From NCBI RefSeq assembly GCF_023016525.1, contig NZ_JALKCG010000008.1, positions 1-64,000 of the forward strand: a stretch of DNA of 64,000 nucleotides, in the 5' to 3' direction. Source of the stretch: Ancylobacter koreensis. Lineage in GTDB: Bacteria; Pseudomonadota; Alphaproteobacteria; Rhizobiales; Xanthobacteraceae. The position numbers were made by a program, and so were the translations under genes. The notes under the pieces are model-generated. The model made no database searches. It saw nothing but the letters and a program-made list of their open reading frames with translations, and was not told where the DNA came from. Shown here in pieces: positions 1 through 6,370 of this stretch. Numbering within the stretch: position 1 is the first letter of the stretch; each line of letters begins with the position of its first letter.

Positions 1-1439
1 CCGGAGATCACGCTGTTCCAGGTCAGCACATCGGTGCCGTCGACCTGGATGGTCGAGGCGGCATCGAAGCTGGTGGCGAAGGCCGAGGAGGTCGTGAAAC
101 TTTGCCCCGCGATGAGCGTGCCGCCGCCGAAGCTGAAGGTCGAATTGGCGTTGCCGCCCGTCAGGCCGCCGGCCGTCAGCGTGCCGCCGTCGAGGGAATA
201 GCTGCCCGTGCCGGTGCTGTTGCCGAAGGTGATAGCGCCGACCACCGTCGCGGCGCCGCCCGTCTGCACGACCTCTCCGCTACCGGTGCTGGAGGCGATG
301 CGCAGCCCGCCGTTCATCGTCGAACTGCCGCCGGAAAGCACATAGGAGCCCGCGCCGGCGGAGCCGATGGTAACGGGGCCGACCGCCGCGAAGGTGCCCC
401 CGCTCTGCAGGAAGCTGCCCGTCGTGCCGGCGTCACGGCCGAAAACCATTCCCGCCGTGCCGTCGAGATTGAAGGTTCCGGCCCGCAGATCATACGTCGC
501 CTGCCCGCCGGCGCTGCCCGAGCCGAGCCAGAACGCATTGCCGCCCGTGTCGATCGACACCAGCGAGCCGGCACCGTCCTGCACGATCTTGCCGGTGCCG
601 CCATCCGTGCCGATGAAGAGTTGCGTACCGCTGCCCGAGGTGACGTCGGTCGTGGTGAACTGGGCGTTGCCGGTGATGTTGAGCGTGCCGTTGCCGCCCG
701 CGCTTTCGCCGATATAGATCGTCGAGCCGGGCGTCAGGTCGAAGCTGCCGCCGCTCATATTATAGGTGCCGCTGCCCCCGCCGACGCCCAGCTGGAAGGC
801 GCTGCCGTCGAGATCAACCGCGCCGCCGGACTGGTTGAAGGCGCCGATTCCCGTGTAACCGACGTTGAGCACCGAATAGCCGCCGTCCTTGCCGAGCGAC
901 AGCGTGCCGCCGGTCATGCCGACCGAACCCTCGACACCCGCGCCACGGCCGACGTTGAAGCGGCCATTGCCGACGAAATCGACGCCCGCGCCGGCGCCGA
1001 TGCCGAAATTCGCGCCGTTCTCGACATTGACGTTCGCGCCGCCGGCCGAAGTGCTCGGATCGGTGACGAAATTGAGCTGTATGCCCTGGGCCAGGCCCGG
1101 AAGCGCCAGATCCGAGCCGATGACGACATTGCCCGAGGTCGTGCCGACGCTGATATTAACGGTGTCGTTGTCGCCGGGCTGCGTCGCCTGGGGAATGAGC
1201 GTGTCGAAGCCGACCTGGCCGGAGCCGTTCAACGTCTCGGCCCGCGCAGGTGCCGCATGGGTGGTGGCGAGAACGGTTACGGCACCAAAGAGCACGCCCG
1301 CGCGCGCCGCACGCATGCCAAGCCCGGCCAGAGAAAACTGCCGGTCCGACACCGACCCCACGCTCACCAGCGCCGTCGAACGACGTAGAACGTTGACAAG
1401 ACGTTTCTTTTCGCAAACGGCGCGCGATTCGACGATCAT
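1..1439 (-). CDS. Autotransporter with passenger-associated repeats, N-terminal part (runs off the left edge)
   Basis: Large surface or secreted protein of the type V (autotransporter) class; only the first ~480 residues are inside the window and the C-terminal barrel, if present, lies beyond base 1. Read on the minus strand, the protein has a long, basic N-terminal extension, then a hydrophobic segment (AGVLFGAVTVLATT) and a cleavage-like A-R-A/E site, as in extended type V signal peptides. The mature part is Gly/Ser/Thr/Asn-rich with recurrent SGGxxxLDG, LxIGxxxGxxG and TYNMSGG-type units, typical of beta-helical passenger-associated transport repeats. ATG codons at 1475, 1439 and 1317 are all in frame; 1317 gives a conventional signal peptide, 1439 an extended one, and none has a strong ribosome site. 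The family is clear; the ligand or function is unknown. Confidence 0.8.
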   Translation of the reverse strand, partial: MIVESRAVCEKKRLVNVLRRSTALVSVGSVSDRQFSLAGLGMRAARAGVLFGAVTVLATTHAAPARAETLNGSGQVGFDTLIPQATQPGDNDTVNISVGTTSGNVVIGSDLALPGLAQGIQLNFVTDPSTSAGGANVNVENGANFGIGAGAGVDFVGNGRFNVGRGAGVEGSVGMTGGTLSLGKDGGYSVLNVGYTGIGAFNQSGGAVDLDGSAFQLGVGGGSGTYNMSGGSFDLTPGSTIYIGESAGGNGTLNITGNAQFTTTDVTSGSGTQLFIGTDGGTGKIVQDGAGSLVSIDTGGNAFWLGSGSAGGQATYDLRAGTFNLDGTAGMVFGRDAGTTGSFLQSGGTFAAVGPVTIGSAGAGSYVLSGGSSTMNGGLRIASSTGSGEVVQTGGAATVVGAITFGNSTGTGSYSLDGGTLTAGGLTGGNANSTFSFGGGTLIAGQSFTTSSAFATSFDAASTIQVDGTDVLTWNSVIS

Positions 1440-1850
1440 ATCGGATTCCCAGCAAGCCCACCCGGCTGGGAACATAAACAGTATATTGAGCCGCGCAAAT
1501 CACAATCTGAGCGATATCGCCGCAGTCGATGAGCGTAGTCGGACGCCACTCGTCCGTGGCCCATAGTGAAACGTGCCTGCGGATGAACAGGCGCGGGCTG
1601 CCTCGTACCCGAACGCTAAGCCTCGACTCTCCGTGAGGAGGCCAAGATTCACTTATTAGAATGATATAAGCCTGCGGATATTGTCATCCCAACGCCGTTT
1701 TGTAACGAATCGTAACGTTTCAAGCGTTTCTGATTTTGAATTACATTCAATCATAATAGGCCCTTCCGTCCCGGGCATCCCGGTTCCGGCGACGCGCGGT
1801 TTGACTCGCCGGACGCTCCGCCGGCCGCGCCGCTGGCGTCGATCGAAGCC
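1440..1850. other. Gene-free, locally AT-rich intergenic region
   Basis: No convincing coding region. The stretches 1470-1510 and 1640-1765 are much richer in A/T than the rest of the window. A TATACT box near 1481-1487 on the minus strand could be the -10 element of the autotransporter promoter if translation starts at 1439 or 1317. GTAACG occurs twice around 1701-1716. The open frame on the plus strand at 1681-1914 lacks a ribosome site and has arginine/proline-rich, non-protein-like composition. Confidence 0.5.
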
Positions 1851-1880
1851 AACAAAAAGCCCGGCCTCGCGGCCGGGCTT
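1851..1880 (-). terminator. Rho-independent terminator of the BA14K gene
   Basis: Perfect 10-bp stem (arms 1857-1866 and 1871-1880, AAGCCCGGCC / GGCCGGGCTT) with a 4-base loop. Read on the minus strand it is followed by TTTTTGTT, so it terminates transcription of the minus-strand gene that ends at 1908. Confidence 0.9.
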
Positions 1881-1907
1881 CGCATGGTCATCGGGCGGAA
1901 CGTGCGC

Positions 1908-2393
1908 TCAGTAGGGCGAGACGCACTGCTGGCGCGGCCCGTTATAGGGCTGGAAGGTGTTGTCGGACGCCCGGTACGAGCGGTACTGGCTCGCGCACCA
2001 CTGGACATGGGCGCTGCCGCCGCCGGAATAACTCGGCTGGCTCGCCGCCGCACCCAGCGCACCGCCGATAATCGCACCGGCAGCAAAGGCGCCGGCCGGG
2101 AACCACCAGCCATTATACTGGCGATAGCCGGGGCGGTAATAGTTGTAGCCCTGATAGCCATTGTAATAGTGGTTGCGGCCGCTGGCCCAATAACCGCGGC
2201 GCGCGCCCTGGCGATAACCCTGACGCTGGCCCTGGCGGTAGCCCTGACGATAGCCCGGCCGGTACTGCACCTGCTCGATATTCGAACTCGACTGCGCCAC
2301 GGGCTGCGGCACGAACGGCGCAGATATCGCCGGCATTACGCTCGATGTGACGACCATCGCCGCCGTCGCGATGGCAATAGAGAGCTTTTTCAT
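1908..2393 (-). CDS. BA14K family exported protein
   Basis: 161 residues. A signal peptide (MKKLSIAIATAAMVVTSSVMPAISA) is followed by a tandem Tyr/Arg/Gln/Gly segment (YRQG units at about residues 47-66), a Tyr-rich stretch, a short Gly/Ala hydrophobic segment (about 100-116), and a C-terminal HVQWCASQYRSYRASDNTF...YNGPRQQC motif that is the hallmark of the BA14K family (named for a Brucella immunoreactive protein). Two conserved Cys flank the C-terminal motif and may form a disulfide. The start is supported by GGAGGA seven bases upstream. Monocistronic, with its own terminator. Family members are envelope-associated and of uncertain biochemical function. Confidence 0.88.
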   Translation of the reverse strand: MKKLSIAIATAAMVVTSSVMPAISAPFVPQPVAQSSSNIEQVQYRPGYRQGYRQGQRQGYRQGARRGYWASGRNHYYNGYQGYNYYRPGYRQYNGWWFPAGAFAAGAIIGGALGAAASQPSYSGGGSAHVQWCASQYRSYRASDNTFQPYNGPRQQCVSPY

Positions 2394-2486
2394 AGTATAT
2401 TCCTCCGAACTACAACCATTACACAGGATGTAACGGCTGCTCCATGAATGCTCCCTGAACGAAATCTGCGGCGAGATTTCATATTC

Positions 2487-2502
2487 CTGAACATACGTTC
2501 AG
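2487..2502. promoter_or_regulatory. Inverted repeat CTGAAC-ATAC-GTTCAG upstream of the BA14K gene
   Basis: Perfect 6-bp inverted repeat with a 4-base centre, about 95 bases upstream of the BA14K start, in an AT-rich stretch between the divergently ending TTT operon and this gene. It could be an operator; the regulator is unknown. The spacing does not match the alphaproteobacterial LexA sites known to me. Confidence 0.35.
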
Positions 2503-2540
2503 AATAGTCAGACACAGCATTCTCGAAGGGCAAACGTATA

Positions 2541-2567
2541 AGGGCGCGCAGGGTTCCCGCGCGCCCT
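2541..2567 (-). terminator. Hairpin downstream of TTT module 1
   Basis: Perfect 9-bp GC stem AGGGCGCGC (2541-2549) / GCGCGCCCT (2559-2567), 35 bases beyond the stop of the GlcG-like gene on the minus strand. The following minus-strand bases are TTATACG, so the U-tract is weak. Likely end of the tctCBA-glcG transcript. Confidence 0.6.
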
Positions 2568-2601
2568 CACAGGACGGTATCACGTTCGTATTGGGCCGGG
2601 G

Positions 2602-3036
2602 TCAGTCGGCGCCGGCGTCGGCCTTGAGGCCGGCCGCCTCGATGCCGGCGATGGCCGCCGCCTCGTCGTTCTCCGAGGTGTCGCCGGAGATGCCGACCGC
2701 GCCGACGATCTCGCCGTCCGCGTCGCGGATCAGCACGCCGCCGGGCACCGGCACCAGCGCGCCGCCAACCACGTCCGTCACCGAGGCGACGAAGAAAGCC
2801 TGCTCCTTGGCGCGCTTGAAGATCGAGCGCGAGCCCATGCCGAGCGAGAGCGCGCCATAGGCCTTGCCGTGCGCGACCTCGAAGCGCTTCAGGCTGGTGC
2901 CATCCTCGGCGGCGGAGACCTTCACCGCCCCGCGCGCGTCGAGCACCACGACGGCCATCGGCTTGAAGTTGCCCTTGCGTATGGTGTCGAGGGCGGTGGA
3001 CAGGATCGTCTGGGCGGCGTTCAGGGTCAGGCTCAT
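2602..3036 (-). CDS. GlcG/HbpS-like (DUF336) protein
   Basis: 144 residues, a single GlcG/HbpS-like domain spanning almost the whole protein. Recognisable features are the helix L-x-A-A-Q-x-I and the core VVVLDARGAVK, followed by a KAYGALSLGM segment and the C-terminal GGVLIRDADGEIVGAVGISG signature. Relatives bind haem or corrinoids, or accompany glycolate oxidase operons as GlcG. Its ATG overlaps the TctA stop codon (ATGA, 3033-3036), so it is translationally coupled as the last gene of the TTT operon. Together with the FAD/Fe-S 2-hydroxyacid dehydrogenase upstream, this echoes glc loci, but the molecular role here is unknown. Confidence 0.85.
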   Translation of the reverse strand: MSLTLNAAQTILSTALDTIRKGNFKPMAVVVLDARGAVKVSAAEDGTSLKRFEVAHGKAYGALSLGMGSRSIFKRAKEQAFFVASVTDVVGGALVPVPGGVLIRDADGEIVGAVGISGDTSENDEAAAIAGIEAAGLKADAGAD

Positions 3037-4571
3037 GGGCGGCTGGTCTCGCTGCTGGCCGCGCCCGCGGGCGTACGCCCCGAGCCGCGGATCATGTCGA
3101 AGAGCTTCCCGATAAGCGGCCAGAACAGCATGATCAAGGCCAGCGTGGTGATGGTGCCCACCAGCTTGTTCGACCAGAAGATGCCGAGCCCGCCGTCGAG
3201 CCCGATCATGGACTGACGGAACGCGTCCTCCGCCTTGTCGCCCAGCACGAGCGCCAGAGTCATCGGCGCCAGCGGGATGCCGATCTTCTTGAACACATAG
3301 CCGACGATGCCGAAGCCGAGCATCAGCCAGATGTCGAACATGGCGTTCTGCACGGCGAAGGCGCCGACCGCGCAGGAGACGATGATCATCGGGGCGATGG
3401 TGGCGAAGGGCACGCGCAGCACGGAGGCGAACAGCGGCACGGTGGCGAGCACGATGATGAGCCCGGCGATGTTGCCCAGATACATGGAGGCGATGAGGCC
3501 CCACACGAAGTCCTTCTGCTCGACGAAGAGCAGCGGGCCGGGCTGCAGGCCCCACACCATCAGTCCGCCGAGCAGCACCGCCGCCGTGCCCGAGCCGGGA
3601 ATGCCGAGCGCCAGCATGGGAAGCAGCGCCGAGGTGCCGGCGGCGTGGGCGGCGGTCTCGGGCGCGAGCACGCCCTCGATCTTGCCCTTGCCGAACTGCG
3701 CGCCGTCCCGCGAGAAGCGCTTGGCGAGGTTGTAGCCCATGAAGGAGGCGGCGATGGCGCCGCCCGGCGTCACGCCGAGCCAGCAGCCGATGGCGCTGGA
3801 CCGCAGCAGCGTCATCCAGTAGCGCGGCAGCGTCATCCAGGTGCGCCACACGACCGTGAGGCGGATCTTGGCCTCCTGGCCTTTGAAGGCGAGGTGCTCT
3901 TCCATAGCCAGCAGGATTTCGGAGATGCCGAACAGGCCGATCACCGCGACGAGGAAGTCGAAGCCGCGCAGCAGTTCGACCGAGCCGAAGGTCATGCGCA
4001 ACTCGCCCGACACCGTGTCCATGCCGACCGCCGCCAGCAGGAAGCCGATGGTGAGCGAGATGATGATCTTGTGGCGGGCTTCCTTGCCGAGTCCGACGAA
4101 GGAGCAGAAGGTCAGCATGTAGACGGCGAAGAATTCCGGCGGCCCGAAGCGCAGCGCGAAGCTGGCGATCCACGGCGCGAGGAAGGTGATGAGCATCACC
4201 GCGACGATCGAGCCGACGAAAGAGGCGGTGAACGCCGCCGTCAGCGCCTCGGCCGCCTCGCCCTTCTGGGCCATCGGGTAGCCGTCGAAGGTGGTCGCCA
4301 CCGACCACGCCTCGCCCGGTATGTTGAACAGGATCGAGGTGATGGCGCCGCCGAACAGCGCGCCCCAGTAGATGCAGGACAGCAGCACGATGGCCGAGGT
4401 CGGGTCCATCGTGAAGGTCAGCGGCAGCAGGATGGCGACGCCGTTGGGGCCGCCGAGGCCGGGCAGCACGCCCACCAGGATGCCGAGGCAGATGCCGATC
4501 AGCATCAGCGCCATGTTGTGGAAGGTCAGCAGTACGCCGAAGCCGTGGAACAGTGAATCGAGTGCTTCCAT
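3033..4571 (-). CDS. tctA: Tripartite tricarboxylate transporter, large permease TctA
   Basis: 512-residue polytopic inner-membrane permease of the TctA (DUF112) family, the usual length. The N-terminal signature GVLPGLGGPNGVAILLPLTF sits around residues 33-52. A second conserved GIPGSGTAAVLLGGLMVWGL motif is near residue 325, followed by several hydrophobic segments. It imports a carboxylate by ion symport with TctB and the periplasmic TctC. It lies 10 bases downstream of tctB and overlaps the GlcG-like gene by 4 bases, so the genes form one operon. The paralogue at 14650-16179 is clearly related along its length. The substrate cannot be read from the sequence. Confidence 0.95.
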   Translation of the reverse strand: MEALDSLFHGFGVLLTFHNMALMLIGICLGILVGVLPGLGGPNGVAILLPLTFTMDPTSAIVLLSCIYWGALFGGAITSILFNIPGEAWSVATTFDGYPMAQKGEAAEALTAAFTASFVGSIVAVMLITFLAPWIASFALRFGPPEFFAVYMLTFCSFVGLGKEARHKIIISLTIGFLLAAVGMDTVSGELRMTFGSVELLRGFDFLVAVIGLFGISEILLAMEEHLAFKGQEAKIRLTVVWRTWMTLPRYWMTLLRSSAIGCWLGVTPGGAIAASFMGYNLAKRFSRDGAQFGKGKIEGVLAPETAAHAAGTSALLPMLALGIPGSGTAAVLLGGLMVWGLQPGPLLFVEQKDFVWGLIASMYLGNIAGLIIVLATVPLFASVLRVPFATIAPMIIVSCAVGAFAVQNAMFDIWLMLGFGIVGYVFKKIGIPLAPMTLALVLGDKAEDAFRQSMIGLDGGLGIFWSNKLVGTITTLALIMLFWPLIGKLFDMIRGSGRTPAGAASSETSRP

Positions 4572-4581
4572 CGGGCCCTCC

Positions 4582-5094
4582 TCAGAAACCGAACGCCGCT
4601 TCGAGCGGGCCCTTGGGCAGCAGGACGTTGAACTGGACGTCGAAGATGTAGAACATCAGCCCGGAGAAGATCAGGCCGGTCAGCACCGACTTCCAGGGCG
4701 AGAGCCTGCCGATCACGATCATGAACAGCGAGACGAAGACGAAGCTCGCCACGTAGAGCCCCACCACCTGAACGAGGAAGACGAACAGGATGGTGGGGAT
4801 GAACACGCGCAGCACGCGCCCGAAGGCGGAGCGGCCGACGAACACCTCGTCGCGCAAATCCACGCTGCGCAGCACCGAGACGATGCCGACGATGGCGGCG
4901 CCGCCGAGCAGGACGGAGAGGTAGAAGGGGAAATAGCCCGCCTGCGGCCCGTCGGGAGCCCAGCCGGCGCCGATCCGCCAATTGTCCCAGCCAAGGAAGA
5001 CAGCAACGGCCAGCAGCAGCGCCATCACCACGAGTTCGACGCTGCGCGTCGACACCAGCGCGGGATCGACCTCCGCGTTCGGGTCATTCGACAT
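4582..5094 (-). CDS. tctB: Tripartite tricarboxylate transporter, small permease TctB
   Basis: 170 residues with four predicted membrane helices and the TctB-typical GxxPGYFPFYLSVLL segment (here PQAGYFPFYLS, about residues 55-65) and a C-terminal LLPKGPLEAAFGF. The start MSNDPN is preferred over an upstream in-frame ATG because GGAG lies at the right distance (GGAGAATACCG-ATG). It is the partner of the TctA encoded 10 bases downstream. Confidence 0.92.
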   Translation of the reverse strand: MSNDPNAEVDPALVSTRSVELVVMALLLAVAVFLGWDNWRIGAGWAPDGPQAGYFPFYLSVLLGGAAIVGIVSVLRSVDLRDEVFVGRSAFGRVLRVFIPTILFVFLVQVVGLYVASFVFVSLFMIVIGRLSPWKSVLTGLIFSGLMFYIFDVQFNVLLPKGPLEAAFGF

Positions 5095-5188
5095 CGGTAT
5101 TCTCCAGAAAGGGGCGGGCCGCTCGCGCGCGACCGGACGCGGGAGGGCCTCGGGAGGCTCCCGGCGAGGCACCGCGCAGGCAGGACAA

Positions 5189-5217
5189 CGTCGGCGCCCG
5201 TCACGCGGGCGCCGACG
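5189..5217 (-). terminator. Intercistronic hairpin between tctC and tctB
   Basis: Perfect 12-bp stem CGTCGGCGCCCG (5189-5200) / CGGGCGCCGACG (5206-5217) with a 5-base loop, located just after the tctC stop and before tctB, without a U-tract. Probably a partial terminator or an RNA-stabilising structure that sets the tctC mRNA level above that of the permease genes. An equivalent structure is present in the second TTT module. Confidence 0.75.
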
Positions 5218-5229
5218 CGTCGGACGGCA

Positions 5230-6240
5230 TCAGTTGGTGGCGACGAAGCCGGACTGGGTCATCAGGTCCTTGTAGAGGGCCTCGTCCTTCTCAAGGAACT
5301 TGACCATCTCGGCGCCCTTGAGGTCGGACGGCTTGAGGGCCTGCTTCTCGAGGTATTCCTTGAACTCGGCGGTCTCGACGAGCTTGCCGAGCATGGTCTG
5401 GTAGAAGGCGACCTGATCGGGCGTCACGCCGGAGGGCAGGAACACGCCGCGCAGCATGATCCACTGGAAGTCGATGCCCTGCGACTTGCAGGTCGGGATG
5501 TCCTTCCAGGACTTGTCGGCCGTCACCTTGGCCGGGTAGTCCATCACCTCGTTGTCGAACACGCACAGCGCCTTCACTTGGCCGGCGCGCCACACGGCGA
5601 CGTTCTCGGACGGGTTGTTGACGTTGACCTTGATGTGGTCGCCGACGAGCTGGGTGGCCGCCTCGCCGCCCGACTTGTAGGGGATGTAGCTGAACTTAAC
5701 GCCGGCGATGCGCTCGACCGCGGCGGTGAGAATGTGATCTTCGCGCTTGGAGCCGGTGCCGCCCATCTTGTAGGCGCCCTCGGGCTCCTTCTTCATCGCG
5801 GCCACGAGGTCCTGCGCCGTGTTGTAGGGCGCGTTGGCATTGACCCACAGCACGAAGTTGTCGAAGGCGAGAATGCTGATCGGGGTCAGCTTGCGCCAGT
5901 CGAAGGGCAGCTTGTTGGCGAGCGGCAACGTGTAGATGGCCGAGTTGGAGATGACCATCTTGTAGGGATCGCCGGGGCTGCCCAGCATGTCCATCAGGCC
6001 CTCGCCGCCATTGGCGCCGCCCTTCAGCGTCACAATGATCGGGGTCGGGGACAGCTTATTGTTCTGGATGGCGGCCTGCATCATGCGGGCCATCTGGTCG
6101 GAAGCGCCGCCGGCGCCGGCGGGAACGATGATCTCGATGGGCTTGGTGGGCTGCCAGTCCGCAAGGGCCGCAGAAGCGGTGAGCGCGAGGCCCGACAGGC
6201 AGGCGGCGAGCATGGCGGCGCGTTTAGAGACGAAGCTCAT
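5230..6240 (-). CDS. tctC: TctC/Bug-family periplasmic substrate-binding protein
   Basis: 336 residues. A signal peptide (hydrophobic AAMLAACLSGLALTASAALA, cleavage before DWQ) is followed by the Bug-family N-terminus W-Q-P-T-K-P-I-E-I-I-V-P-A-G-A-G-G. It captures a carboxylate in the periplasm and delivers it to TctAB. It is the first gene of the transporter operon, 131 bases after the dehydrogenase gene and preceded by a palindrome (6316-6330) that is proposed as the GntR operator. It is homologous to the TctC at 13025-14029 (for example, both contain LPLANKL and NVNNPSE motifs). Substrate unknown. Confidence 0.94.
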   Translation of the reverse strand: MSFVSKRAAMLAACLSGLALTASAALADWQPTKPIEIIVPAGAGGASDQMARMMQAAIQNNKLSPTPIIVTLKGGANGGEGLMDMLGSPGDPYKMVISNSAIYTLPLANKLPFDWRKLTPISILAFDNFVLWVNANAPYNTAQDLVAAMKKEPEGAYKMGGTGSKREDHILTAAVERIAGVKFSYIPYKSGGEAATQLVGDHIKVNVNNPSENVAVWRAGQVKALCVFDNEVMDYPAKVTADKSWKDIPTCKSQGIDFQWIMLRGVFLPSGVTPDQVAFYQTMLGKLVETAEFKEYLEKQALKPSDLKGAEMVKFLEKDEALYKDLMTQSGFVATN

Positions 6241-6315
6241 AGCGTGTGTCCTCTCTTGTGATGGCGCCCGTTTTTCCGAGCGTCCGATGCGTTTCCGAAG
6301 TCTTCTTTTGAGTTA

Positions 6316-6330
6316 TGCATTCATAATGCA
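6316..6330. promoter_or_regulatory. Proposed GntR operator upstream of tctC (TGCATT-CAT-AATGCA)
   Basis: Perfect 6-bp inverted repeat with a 3-base centre, 76-90 bases upstream of the tctC start in an AT-rich gap. The same TGCATTCATAAT core recurs at 9415-9426 in the divergent dehydrogenase/aminotransferase promoter. The regulator is inferred to be the GntR/FCD protein at 10801-11535. Confidence 0.6.
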
Positions 6331-6370
6331 AAACGTCGGCATCTAAATCAAGCGATCTCTTCGTTCTCCC

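Noticed and set aside
1681-1914. Plus-strand frame of 77 codons before the BA14K gene
   Set aside because: Crosses the BA14K terminator, has no ribosome site, and its composition is Arg/Pro-rich.
2197-2256. Short tandem repeats in the BA14K gene as a possible CRISPR or satellite
   Set aside because: The repeats are in frame, without spacers, and encode YRQG units.
2487-2502. GAAC-N4-GTTC as a LexA box
   Set aside because: Alphaproteobacterial LexA sites known to me are direct repeats of GTTC or GAAC with 7 bases between; this is an inverted repeat with 4, so it was kept only as an unnamed repeat.
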